The notes beneath the pieces were generated by a model. That model worked only from the letters and a program-made list of their open reading frames with translations, made no database searches and was not told where the DNA came from. Shown here in pieces: positions 43,754 to 52,166 of a stretch of DNA of 64,000 nt. The stretch spans positions 10,324 to 74,323 of the forward strand of contig CAZLMW010000028.1 in assembly GCA_964560875.1 (NCBI GenBank), given 5' to 3'. Numbering within the stretch: position 1 is the stretch's first letter; every line of letters begins with the position of its first letter. The translations under genes were made by a program, and so were the position numbers. Origin of the DNA: CAZLMW01 sp964560875. Its GTDB lineage: Bacteria; Myxococcota_A; UBA9042.

Positions 43754-45216
43754 GCAGCGCTTTTGCCGGCATGATCCGCAGTGTCCCGCTGCCCACCACC
43801 ACGCCATCGCCAGCGTTCGGCCGCGGCGAGGTGTTGAAGACAACGCAGAGCGTGTGCCCGACGTGCCTTGCGACGATCCCCGCGCAGGTACTGGCCCGCG
43901 ACAAAAGTGTGTGGCTGGACAAGACGTGCCCCGCCCACGGCGACTTCTCCGCGCTGCTCGCCAGCGACCGCCGCCACTACTACCTCGCTGACCCAAACAT
44001 CGCCGCGCTCGGTTCCTGCTGCGGACCCGGTAGTCACTGTGGCGACCAGGTGGCCAACCACAGCTGCAACGTCCTGATCGAGCTCACGCAACGCTGCAAC
44101 CTCAGCTGCCCCACGTGCTACGCCGACTCTTCCCCGCAGCAAGACCACATGCTCAGCCACGCCGACTTCTCCGCGCTGCTCGACAAACTCCTCGCCAAAA
44201 CAGGAGGGGACAAAGCGGACGCTGACGTTGTGCAGTTTTCCGGCGGCGAACCTACGATACACCCGGAGTTTTGGGCCTTCTTGGACCTCGCGCTCGCTCG
44301 CGGGGTGCGGCGTGTGTACGTCAACACGAACGGAACCAGGCTCGCCAAACGCGACTTCGCGGCACGACTCGCAGCGTATGGGGACCGAGTTGGTGTCTAC
44401 TTGCAGCTCGACGGACTGACAGACCAGGCGACAGTGGCGCTTCGCGGTGAGACGGGCCTGCTGGCCAGGAAGCTTCGGGCGCTGCAGCACTGCGAGGAGC
44501 TGGGCATCGACACGGTGTGGGTGATGACGCTCGCGCCGGGCATCAACGACACCGAGCTGGGCGCGTGCATCAACAGGGCAGCGGCGAGCCCCGTGGTCCA
44601 CAAGATGATGATCCAACCGGCGATGTACTCCGGTCGCTACGACAATCCGCAGCTGGTGAGACGAACGACCGTGGCAGACGTGGCGCGACTCGCCAGCGAG
44701 CAGACGGCGACCCTGCAACCAGACGACTTCCTGCCGATCCCCTGCTCGGACCCGAACTGCTTCTCGATGGCGATGGCCTTCAAGACCCCCGGTGGCCTGC
44801 TGCCGGTGTCGCGCTTCTTCCCGCGCTACGAGACGTGGGCTGCGCCAGGTGTGGCAGAGCTGATCAGCAAGGTGAGCAACAGCTTCGATCGCGCCGACGA
44901 TCTGCGCCATGTTGTCAGTTGGGCGGTCGCGAACGACGCGCTGCAAGGGCTGGACGAGGCTGCGCTGGACCAGGTCCTCGACGCACTGCAAGCATCGATG
45001 GCGGGCGAGGCTGAGCAGCTTTCAACGGCGGCAACCGGTGAGACCGCCGACGAGTGGCGGGGCATGCTGGCGATCGGCGTCAAGCCGTTCATGGACGCGT
45101 GGACCTACGACCAGGACCGGATCGACAAGTGCTGCGTCCACGTAGCCTCGGCAGATGGCACGCCGGTGTCTTTTTGCGAGTACAACGCGCTGTGGCGCCC
45201 CCAGGGTCGGCTGTAG
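43750..45216 (+). CDS. Radical SAM enzyme, Tes (tetraether lipid synthase)-like
   Basis: 488 aa from ATG 43750, chosen because it overlaps the HMA gene stop by 4 bases. The radical SAM cluster motif is CNLSCPTC (Cys116, 120, 123), followed by FSGGEPT and VNTNG. An N-terminal cysteine domain (CPTC at 36-39, TCPAHG at 59-64, CCGPGSHC at 90-97) and C-terminal cysteines (PCSDPNC; DKCCVHV; SFCEYN) match the extra metal-site layout of archaeal MJ0619/Tes-type proteins. Members abstract hydrogen with 5'-deoxyadenosyl radical and can form C-C bonds. The bacterial substrate is unknown. The HMA, methyltransferase and flavoprotein partners suggest metal or metalloid chemistry instead of lipid coupling. 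Confidence 0.87.
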   Translation: MSSAFAGMIRSVPLPTTTPSPAFGRGEVLKTTQSVCPTCLATIPAQVLARDKSVWLDKTCPAHGDFSALLASDRRHYYLADPNIAALGSCCGPGSHCGDQVANHSCNVLIELTQRCNLSCPTCYADSSPQQDHMLSHADFSALLDKLLAKTGGDKADADVVQFSGGEPTIHPEFWAFLDLALARGVRRVYVNTNGTRLAKRDFAARLAAYGDRVGVYLQLDGLTDQATVALRGETGLLARKLRALQHCEELGIDTVWVMTLAPGINDTELGACINRAAASPVVHKMMIQPAMYSGRYDNPQLVRRTTVADVARLASEQTATLQPDDFLPIPCSDPNCFSMAMAFKTPGGLLPVSRFFPRYETWAAPGVAELISKVSNSFDRADDLRHVVSWAVANDALQGLDEAALDQVLDALQASMAGEAEQLSTAATGETADEWRGMLAIGVKPFMDAWTYDQDRIDKCCVHVASADGTPVSFCEYNALWRPQGRL

Positions 45217-45235
45217 CGCCCCGTTTTGGAGAAAA

Positions 45236-46153
45236 ATGACCGCGAACCCCACACCGACCTGTTGCAGTGCGGAGCAGCACGTCGTCAACACGTCTTGCTG
45301 CGCCGACTTCTACAGCACGGACGTCGTTCGGACGTTGCTCGGCGACACGTTCCACCCCGGCGGCAAAGACCTTTCCGCCCGCCTCGTCGGCAGCCTGGAG
45401 CTGGACGCAGGCAGCCACGTGTTGGACATCGCGTGCGGCCTTGGCACGACCGCGATGTCGATCGCTGCGGAGATCGGCGCGACGGTCGTCGGGATCGACG
45501 CGTCCGAGCGGAACATCGCGACGGCGAACGACGAGGCAACCGCCCGCGGCCTGAACGATCGCGTCCGCTTCGCGATGGAGGACGCCGCCGCGCTGCCGTT
45601 CGAGGACGCCGCTTTCGACGCGGTGATCTGCGAGTGCGCGGTCAGCACGTTCGCGGACAAGGCGCCGGTTGTCGCTGAGATGGTCCGCGTGCTGAAACCT
45701 GGCGGCGTGCTGGGGATCTCCGACATGGCGCTCGCGGGTCCTCTGCCCCAAGACGTCGCCGCGGTCGTGGCGCCCTGGACCTGCCTGGCCGACGCGCGGT
45801 CGGTAGCCGGCTACCAGCGCTTGTTCCTGGACGCGGGGCTGACAGTTGTGGCGTGGGACGACGAGCGGGAGGCGCTTGTGCAGCTCGCAGTCGAACTCAA
45901 GCGCAAGCTGGTGTTGGCGGGCCTGGGACGCTTGTCGGGGATGATGGCGGAGCTGCCGGGCGACATTGGCGTGCTGCGCGCGTTGCTCGACAAGGGGCGC
46001 GCGCTGATAGCGGACGGAACCGTGTCGTACATGCGCCTCGTCGCGCTGAAAGGTGCGCGCCGCAGCGCGAGCAATACGACGATCGAGGCCGAGGTCGCGC
46101 GCAAGGAAGTCGCCGCGACAGCCGGCTGCGATCCCACCAAGGGGTGTTGCTAG
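45236..46153 (+). CDS. Class I SAM methyltransferase with vicinal cysteines (ArsM-like)
   Basis: 305 aa from ATG 45236 with GGAG at 45228-45231. SAM-binding motif I is VLDIACGLG (62-70), followed by VVGIDASERN, MEDAAALPFEDAAFDAV and VLKPGG. Vicinal cysteine pairs occur at both ends (Cys9-10, Cys21-22, and the final GCDPTKGCC). Such pairs are expected where a thiophilic metal(loid) is held. Arsenite methyltransferases show a related cysteine strategy, but I cannot confirm ArsM orthology. It lies 19 bases after the radical SAM gene and 2 bases before the flavoprotein gene. Confidence 0.85.
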   Translation: MTANPTPTCCSAEQHVVNTSCCADFYSTDVVRTLLGDTFHPGGKDLSARLVGSLELDAGSHVLDIACGLGTTAMSIAAEIGATVVGIDASERNIATANDEATARGLNDRVRFAMEDAAALPFEDAAFDAVICECAVSTFADKAPVVAEMVRVLKPGGVLGISDMALAGPLPQDVAAVVAPWTCLADARSVAGYQRLFLDAGLTVVAWDDEREALVQLAVELKRKLVLAGLGRLSGMMAELPGDIGVLRALLDKGRALIADGTVSYMRLVALKGARRSASNTTIEAEVARKEVAATAGCDPTKGCC

Positions 46154-46155
46154 CC

Positions 46156-47682
46156 GTGGCCGAGCGTGTGCCAGCGGGGTCCCTGTACCATCCAAGTGAT
46201 GCGCACAATCGGCGCGCAAGAGCGCTCGTTCACCCCGAGAAATGGCCCATCAAGCCGGCGACTGAGCCGTACGACTTGATCGCGATCGGCGGCGGCACAG
46301 CGGGACTCGTCAGCGCGGCGGGCGCGGCGATGCTGGGGGCGAAGGTGGCGTTGGTCGAGCGCCACTTCATGGGCGGAGACTGCCTGGTGACCGGCTGCGT
46401 GCCGTCCAAGACGTTGCTACAGAGCGCCCACGTTGCCCATGTAGCCCGAGGAGCGAGCGCGTTCGGCGTGCGCGCGGACAAGGTCGAGGTGGACTTCGCT
46501 GCGGTGATGGAGCGGGTACGTCGGGTTCGCGCCGACATCGCCGCAGACGACGGGGCCGACGCGTTCAAGGAGCGTGGGATCGACGTGCTGTTCGGCACAG
46601 CGCGGTTCACGGGCAAGGACACGCTGGATGTCGACGGACAACGCGTACGGTTCAAGCGGGCGGTGATCTGCACAGGGAGTCGACCGCGCGCGCTTGACGT
46701 GCCGGGCGCTGGCGACGTCGACTACCTGACGAGCGACAGCTTGTGGTCGCTGACCGAGCGCCCAGCTCAGCTCATCGTGATCGGCGGCGGCCCAATCGGC
46801 TGCGAGATGGCGCAGGCGTTCGCGCGACTCGGCAGCTCCGTGACCTTGCTGCAGCGGGGCGGGCGGTTGTTGCCCGCCGACATTCCGGGTGCGTCGGCGG
46901 CCGTCCTTGCGTCGCTCCGCGCGGACGGCGTGCAGGTCGAGCTGGACGCAGACGTCGTCGGGCTCGCTGGCCGCGGCGACGGCGCCGAGGTGCGGTTTAC
47001 GATCGGCGAAGAGACACGGACAGAGGCAGCAGACAAGGTGCTGGTCGCGATCGGGCGGACGCCAAACGTCGACGGCCTGGGCCTCGCGGACGCAGGTGTA
47101 AAGAGCACGCCAAGGGGCGTCGTCGCAGATCGGTTCATGCGGACCAGCAACAGGCGGATCTACGCTGCGGGGGATGTGTGCTCGGCGCTGAAGTTCACCC
47201 ACACGGCGTACGCGCAGGCCGAGGTCGCCACGCTCAACGCGTTGCTGCCGGTGTGGATGGACTGGCGCAAACGGGTCGTTCCGTGGGTCACGTACACCGA
47301 TCCCGAGGTGGCCCACGTCGGGATGCCATGGCGCGAATTGGCTGAAAACACGGGCACGTTGCGCTGTTTGGAGGTCCACAGCGACGACAACGACCGGATG
47401 CGGACGGAGGGGGAGTCGGGCAGCTTCGCCAAGGTCTGGACCCGCCGCGGGAGCGACAAGATCGCGGCGGCGACGGTCGTGGGCCGGCACGCTGGCGAAA
47501 CCATCGCTGAGCTGGGGTTGGCGATGCACGGCGGCGTCGGTCTCGCCAAGCTCGGTGAGCTGATCCATGCGTACCCGACACGGAGCGACTTCGTCCGCAA
47601 GCTCGCCGATCAGCACAACTTCGAGCGCGTGACGCCGCTAGCCAAGAGGGTACTGGCGGCCTGGCTCAAGCTGCTCCGATAG
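46156..47682 (+). CDS. MerA-like FAD/NAD(P)-dependent disulfide oxidoreductase
   Basis: 508 aa from GTG 46156 (AAGGGG upstream, 2 bases after the methyltransferase stop). Conserved N-terminal sequence DAHNRRARALVHPEKW precedes the FAD loop AIGGGTAGLVSAAGAA. The redox-active pair is GGDCLVTGCVPSK (Cys76, Cys81), with an NAD(P) loop IGGGPIGCEMAQ, RIYAAGDV and a dimerisation domain. Group members are often annotated mercuric reductase, but this one has neither an N-terminal HMA domain nor the C-terminal Cys pair that MerA needs to take Hg(II). The actual substrate is probably a disulfide or another metal(loid)-thiol species. Last gene of the four-gene operon. Confidence 0.9.
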   Translation: MAERVPAGSLYHPSDAHNRRARALVHPEKWPIKPATEPYDLIAIGGGTAGLVSAAGAAMLGAKVALVERHFMGGDCLVTGCVPSKTLLQSAHVAHVARGASAFGVRADKVEVDFAAVMERVRRVRADIAADDGADAFKERGIDVLFGTARFTGKDTLDVDGQRVRFKRAVICTGSRPRALDVPGAGDVDYLTSDSLWSLTERPAQLIVIGGGPIGCEMAQAFARLGSSVTLLQRGGRLLPADIPGASAAVLASLRADGVQVELDADVVGLAGRGDGAEVRFTIGEETRTEAADKVLVAIGRTPNVDGLGLADAGVKSTPRGVVADRFMRTSNRRIYAAGDVCSALKFTHTAYAQAEVATLNALLPVWMDWRKRVVPWVTYTDPEVAHVGMPWRELAENTGTLRCLEVHSDDNDRMRTEGESGSFAKVWTRRGSDKIAAATVVGRHAGETIAELGLAMHGGVGLAKLGELIHAYPTRSDFVRKLADQHNFERVTPLAKRVLAAWLKLLR

Positions 47683-47837
47683 TGGGGGATGCCCAAACGC
47701 CGGGCAACTGGCAGTCTTTCCTCACCGAAGGCGACCGCGACAACCGACCCAATCACGTCTCGCTTTCACACCTTGCGTTGCTACAATGTGGTCACTCGAC
47801 GTGGTCGTGGTGGGCGACGCACACACCAGGAGCCACC

Positions 47838-48707
47838 ATGCGCCCTCTCATCGGAGCCGCGATCCTCGCGCTTTGCCTCTCCTCTTGCGCTGATGACATC
47901 GCGCCGGGCGGCAAACAGACCCTCGACACCTGCGTCGGCTCAACGGCTGCCGGTGTGCCCGCGTTCTACAAGGACTTCTTTCGGTGCTCGGACATCAGCG
48001 TCAGCGGGTCCAATGTGGTGATTCGCACCAACAACCTGCCGCCGCACGACACCTACTACTACGGGGAAGACCACGAGAACTTCGTCGCTTTCGACACCTC
48101 GCGTGGCGCCCAATACAAGCCCAATCCCAATACGCTCGGCGAGGTCAACGTCACCGTGACGATCCCGCTCAACCCCACGGCGCGCGGCCTCACGATCGAC
48201 AGCAAGGCGGTCGACGGCGTTAACGGGTCCAACAACAACGAATACAAGATGGGCTCGGCCGGCATCGCGTTGGACGGCGTCGTGCTCTTCAACCCGCTGG
48301 CAGCACCGGGCGACGACATCGAGGACGAGAAGTATACGTTCGATGGCTACAACGCCCATCCCGCCGGCAAGACGTACCACTACCACACGACCTCGCCCGG
48401 CCCGCTCGAGGTGGTGCAGAAGATCGGCCTCACATCCAGCACAACGCCCGGTTCGGCGTCGGTGGAGATCTACGGGATCATGTGCGATGGCACGGTGGTC
48501 ATGGGGTGCACCGAGGCGGACGGTTCTGCGCCCAAGACGAGCGACCTCGACAGCCAAAACGGCCACGTCCACGACATCAAGAACAAGGACGGGGCGGTGC
48601 TGCTCAAGGGCCGCTACCACACCCACATGTGCCCCGGGAAAATCGGCAGCCACAAGTTCACGCCCGAGATCCAGTACTACTCGTCGTGCAGCGTCAGCGG
48701 CGGCTGA
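47838..48707 (+). CDS. YHYH-domain lipoprotein
   Basis: 289 aa from ATG 47838 with AGGAG upstream; the same frame is open from 47682 but only this start has a signal peptide. The signal ends in lipobox LSSC. The core has AHPAGKTYHYHTTSPGP, the YHYH motif defining the family, plus other His-containing segments (QNGHVHDI, RYHTHMCPG) and a C-terminal cysteine. The family is of unknown function; the clustered His residues suggest metal binding. It follows the metal(loid) operon by 155 bases and precedes other secreted metal-binding proteins. Confidence 0.85.
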   Translation: MRPLIGAAILALCLSSCADDIAPGGKQTLDTCVGSTAAGVPAFYKDFFRCSDISVSGSNVVIRTNNLPPHDTYYYGEDHENFVAFDTSRGAQYKPNPNTLGEVNVTVTIPLNPTARGLTIDSKAVDGVNGSNNNEYKMGSAGIALDGVVLFNPLAAPGDDIEDEKYTFDGYNAHPAGKTYHYHTTSPGPLEVVQKIGLTSSTTPGSASVEIYGIMCDGTVVMGCTEADGSAPKTSDLDSQNGHVHDIKNKDGAVLLKGRYHTHMCPGKIGSHKFTPEIQYYSSCSVSGG

Positions 48708-48939
48708 CCGATCCTCGCGCTGGGGCCGATTCCGCCAGGCATGCGGTCGCTGGCAGTGCGCAGCAAAGAGCACATCGTAGACGCCGTAGTAGGGCGTGAC
48801 CATCAGCACGGCCCGCACACGATACCCCCCACCGGTTTGCACGGATGCAAAAGACGCCGGCGCCTGCGCGGTGTACGCGGCCGTTGTCAAAGGCGATAAA
48901 ATGGCCACCTTGCGACGAGCACAGCTACAGGAGCTTTGC

Positions 48940-49310
48940 ATGCCTCGCCTCACAGCCTCCGCCGGTTTGCCCGTCTGCGCTGCCCCGGTGTTCTCGCCAG
49001 GCTGCGGTGACGAGGGTCCCGACGATAGTCCTCACACCGCGGACGCGCAGGCACAAGACGGTCACAATGACGACTCGCACAACGACGATGGCCACCACAG
49101 CGGTGACGCGCACGCAGAAGATGGGTGCAGCTCTGTGACAAGGACCTCGGAAGCTGCAAGACTCTCGCCGGGCCGAGCACGTCGCGCGTGCTGCAGTGCC
49201 TCGTCGATCCCAACAAGCCGGCGCGCATCTACGCGCTGGTCATCGGCTCAAAGGTCTTTCACTCCGACGACGGCGCGCCAAACTGGGAGCTTGGTGTCGG
49301 CGGTCTGTAG
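48940..49310 (+). pseudogene. Frameshifted small secreted His/Asp-rich protein
   Basis: ATG 48940 has AGGAG a few bases upstream. The first frame encodes a weak export signal ending in a lipobox-like SPGCGDE, then an acidic His-rich stretch (GHNDDSHNDDGHHSGDAHAE) that could bind metal. Around 49120-49127 coding character moves to the frame that reads VQLCDKDLGSCKTLAGP, then VLQCLVDPNKPARIYALVIG and a TAG at 49308-49310. One missing base near 49123 would join the two. It is either a real pseudogene or a sequencing error. I know no family for it. Confidence 0.5.
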
Positions 49311-49342
49311 CCGCTCTGCTTGCCTTTGCACTGGAGTTTACC

Positions 49343-49759
49343 ATGATGAAGATGTTCGTAACTGTCGCGACGATAATCGCGCTCGCTACCGCAATCGGCT
49401 GCGCCAAGAAGGAGCACGCTGGGCACGAGGGTGCTGCGGCGCAAGAGGCGTCGAAGGCGGCGGACAAGCCCGCTGAGAAGGCGGCCGAGAAAGCTGCCGA
49501 TAACCCGGCGGACAAGGCTGCTGAGAAACCGGCCGCAGAGGCGGCGGACAAACCCGCTGAGAAGGCCGCTGCGCCGGCCGCCGACAAAGTGGCCGTGACG
49601 GCCGCCGGCACGAACTTCGACCCCGCTGTCGCCAAGGACAAGATCCCAGCCGGCGCTTGGTACTGCGACATGGGCACGGTGCACTTCGCCCGCTCCGGCC
49701 AGGGCGATGGAAAGTGCCCGCGTTGCGGCATGAAGCTGCACGAAATGGCCGCGAAGTAG
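49343..49759 (+). CDS. HMBD-type heavy-metal-binding lipoprotein
   Basis: 138 aa from ATG 49343 with GGAG upstream. Lipobox TAIGC, then a repetitive Ala/Lys/Pro/Asp linker (AADKPAEKAAEK-type units, about residues 33-80), a flexible tether that could span the periplasm. The C-terminal domain holds AWYCDMGTVHF and GKCPRCGMKLHEM, the Cys-x-Met and CPxCGMxL pattern of heavy-metal-binding domains found in copper efflux proteins. Probably a copper or similar metal sponge at the membrane. Its stop is 6 bases before the multiheme cytochrome start. Confidence 0.88.
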   Translation: MMKMFVTVATIIALATAIGCAKKEHAGHEGAAAQEASKAADKPAEKAAEKAADNPADKAAEKPAAEAADKPAEKAAAPAADKVAVTAAGTNFDPAVAKDKIPAGAWYCDMGTVHFARSGQGDGKCPRCGMKLHEMAAK

Positions 49760-49765
49760 ACGGCT

Positions 49766-52135
49766 GTGGTACCTGGTCGCATCGATACACCCCACGGCCG
49801 CGTCGCTGCCCCGCTGTTGCTGATCCTCGCGCTGCCACACGGCGGCGTCGTGGGCTGTTCGGACGACGACGGCTCCACCCGGGATGAGGACGCGGTGAGC
49901 GCGGCGGCGGACACCGGCGCCGGTGGTGGTGCCGAGGGTGACGGGGCGAGCGCCGACGCCGTTTCCGACCGCGGTGCTGGGGACAGTTGGCCGACCGGCG
50001 ACACCGCGCAGCCCGCTGATGTGTCTGCCCCGACGCCGCCAGCGAGCTTTACCGGGACGCTCAAGGGCGTGGTATCGAGCGCGGGCAAGCCGGTTGCTGG
50101 AGCGCTCGTTCAGCTCGGCGGCCGGCTCCAGCGGGCGACGACCGGTGCGGACGGCAGCTTTGCTTTGGTAGCGCAGCAGGCGGTCAACCTCGGCGAGATC
50201 GCGCTAACGGCCGGCAAGACCGGGTATTACAGCGCCGGGATCGAGGTCGCAGAACCCGGCAAGACGCTCGCGATTGAGTTGATCCCCGTGACCCACGACG
50301 ACAACCCCGAGTACACGTGGGTCGGCGCAGTGGACACCGACGCTGCGCCCCATTGTTTGCACTGTCACAGCAACATGACGGCGCCCTGGTCGAGCTCGGC
50401 CCATCGCAACAGCGCGGCCAACCCAAAGCTGCACGACATGTACAACGGCACCGCGTCGGGGGCGGCGGACAAGGCGTCATGCGCGGCGATCGGTGGCGCG
50501 TGGCGCAAAGGGGTCGGCGCGGACGGTAAGGTGGCGGCGAACAAGTGCTACGTGCCTGGTGGCGGCGTCCTCTCAGACCTCAACGCGGGGGCGTGTGGCG
50601 GCGCGGGGCAGCCGACGTGCGACGATCCAAGCGCCGCGGCTGCCAACCAGCCGCAGACGGTCGGGGCCTGTGGGAGCTGCCACGCGCCGCGATCGACGGG
50701 CGCCGACGGGCGGGTCAACATCAACAAGGTCCCGGTGTTGGACCGGGCCGATGGCGTGGACTGCGATTTCTGCCACAAGGTCGAGAAGGTCAACAGCTTC
50801 GACAAGCCGGGGATGCAGGGGTCCTTGCACCTGCGTCGGCCAGCGCAACCGGTCTTTGGCGACAGCGAGCCCATCTACTTCGGCCCGCTGCCAGATGTCA
50901 TCAGCGCCAACATGGGCAACAGCTACGCGCCGCAGTTTGGTACGTCGACGTTCTGCGGCGGCTGTCACCAGTGGGTCTCGCCGCCGATGAAGCCCGGTGA
51001 CGCAGGCGAGCTCGACACCAAGAAGTGGCCGACTGGGCTGCCGATCCAGGACACGCTGCACGAGTGGCAGAACAGCGCCTTCGCCAAGCAAGGAACGCAG
51101 TGCCAGCACTGTCACATGCCCGCGATCAAGGCCGACACCGCTGCGATCCCGCTGACGGGCGCGACGATCTTCAGCAACGGCTCCTCGGGGTGGCCGCGGC
51201 CGTTCGGCCAAGTGCGTCACCACGGATTCACCACGCGGCCCCCCGCCACCACCGACGCCGTTGGGCCCGGCGAGCCACCGCGACAATCTCTGCGCGAACC
51301 GCTCAAGCTCAAGGTCGAGACCGTCAAGGCGGCTGGCACCTTGCGGGTGGACGTCGACGTGACGAACCACGGGGCGGGGCACAGCATCCCCACGGGCACC
51401 CCGTCGCGGCAGTTGGTGTTGCTGGTGCGGGCGACGAGCAACGGCGAATCGCTGCACCATGTCGGTGGGCACAGCGTCCCGAGCTGGGGAGGCGCCGTCG
51501 TCAGCGGCACGCTGGAAAAAGGCGGCAGTACGCTGTCCGGCAAGAAGTTGGCGCTGCCGTCTGGAGAGCTGTGGCCCGCCGCTGCCAAAGGGCTGGTCGT
51601 CCGCTTCCTGGGCGCCGGCGAGTCATGGGCGGACTACCCGGCGACGCGTTGGTTTGGCGCCAAAGAACGCACCGCGAAAGATAAGGGGATGGCGCTGCCC
51701 AAGCCGCTGGGAAGCGCGGTTATCATGGCGGTCGAAGGTCAGGTCGCGACGTTGGCCTCGGCCGTAACAGCGACAGCTGGCAGCCGCTTCTTCGCGACGG
51801 CCGCCACGTTGCCGGCGCTGAAGAAGGTCGACGACAAGGCCGAGTCAATCGCGATCGCTGGACGCCCCGGCTGGCTCTTCACCAAGGTGATGCGATCGGC
51901 CGCCAAGCAGGCGCCTGTGCCGTTTTTCCGCGCTGTGGACATCGCCGCGGACAACCGAATCCCCGCTGGGGCGACCGCCAAAGTCAGCTGCACGTTTGCG
52001 TGGGACGGCGCCGCGGACGTGCAGGTGGAGGCGCTGCTGATCTATCGGAAGTACCCGTGGCCGCGCGCGCACCAACGGGGCTGGCAGGTCCACGACGTTG
52101 TGCGCGCGTCTGCCCTCAAGAAGGTCTCGCCGTAG
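49766..52135 (+). CDS. Pentaheme c-type cytochrome lipoprotein
   Basis: 789 aa, starting at GTG 49766 (weak binding site, 6 bases after the HMBD gene). Lipobox-like GGVVGC at residue 31, an acidic/Ala-rich stalk, then a carboxypeptidase-regulatory-like beta domain (TGTLKGVVSSAGKPVAGALV). Five CxxCH heme sites follow: CLHCH (about 197), CGSCH, CDFCH, CGGCH and CQHCH. HSIPTGTPSRQ marks the cytochrome c554-like family C-terminal part, and long beta-rich sequence ends the protein. It should carry electrons at the outer surface or in the periplasm. No catalytic partner is adjacent. Confidence 0.9.
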   Translation: MVPGRIDTPHGRVAAPLLLILALPHGGVVGCSDDDGSTRDEDAVSAAADTGAGGGAEGDGASADAVSDRGAGDSWPTGDTAQPADVSAPTPPASFTGTLKGVVSSAGKPVAGALVQLGGRLQRATTGADGSFALVAQQAVNLGEIALTAGKTGYYSAGIEVAEPGKTLAIELIPVTHDDNPEYTWVGAVDTDAAPHCLHCHSNMTAPWSSSAHRNSAANPKLHDMYNGTASGAADKASCAAIGGAWRKGVGADGKVAANKCYVPGGGVLSDLNAGACGGAGQPTCDDPSAAAANQPQTVGACGSCHAPRSTGADGRVNINKVPVLDRADGVDCDFCHKVEKVNSFDKPGMQGSLHLRRPAQPVFGDSEPIYFGPLPDVISANMGNSYAPQFGTSTFCGGCHQWVSPPMKPGDAGELDTKKWPTGLPIQDTLHEWQNSAFAKQGTQCQHCHMPAIKADTAAIPLTGATIFSNGSSGWPRPFGQVRHHGFTTRPPATTDAVGPGEPPRQSLREPLKLKVETVKAAGTLRVDVDVTNHGAGHSIPTGTPSRQLVLLVRATSNGESLHHVGGHSVPSWGGAVVSGTLEKGGSTLSGKKLALPSGELWPAAAKGLVVRFLGAGESWADYPATRWFGAKERTAKDKGMALPKPLGSAVIMAVEGQVATLASAVTATAGSRFFATAATLPALKKVDDKAESIAIAGRPGWLFTKVMRSAAKQAPVPFFRAVDIAADNRIPAGATAKVSCTFAWDGAADVQVEALLIYRKYPWPRAHQRGWQVHDVVRASALKKVSP

Positions 52136-52166
52136 CTCGCTCGTCGTATTCAGGGCCCGCCCGGTC

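Noticed and set aside
46156..47682. Calling the flavoprotein a true mercuric reductase (merA)
   Set aside because: It lacks the C-terminal vicinal cysteine pair and N-terminal HMA domain, and no merR, merT or merP set is present.
43283..47682. Mercury methylation genes hgcAB
   Set aside because: No corrinoid-binding HgcA cap-helix motif or ferredoxin-type HgcB was seen; the radical SAM and methyltransferase are of other families.
48708..48939. Possible minus-strand gene ending near 48708 (frame reading VRAVLMVTPYYGVYDVLF)
   Set aside because: The frame runs straight through the YHYH gene on the other strand, has no clear start or binding site and no recognisable domain.
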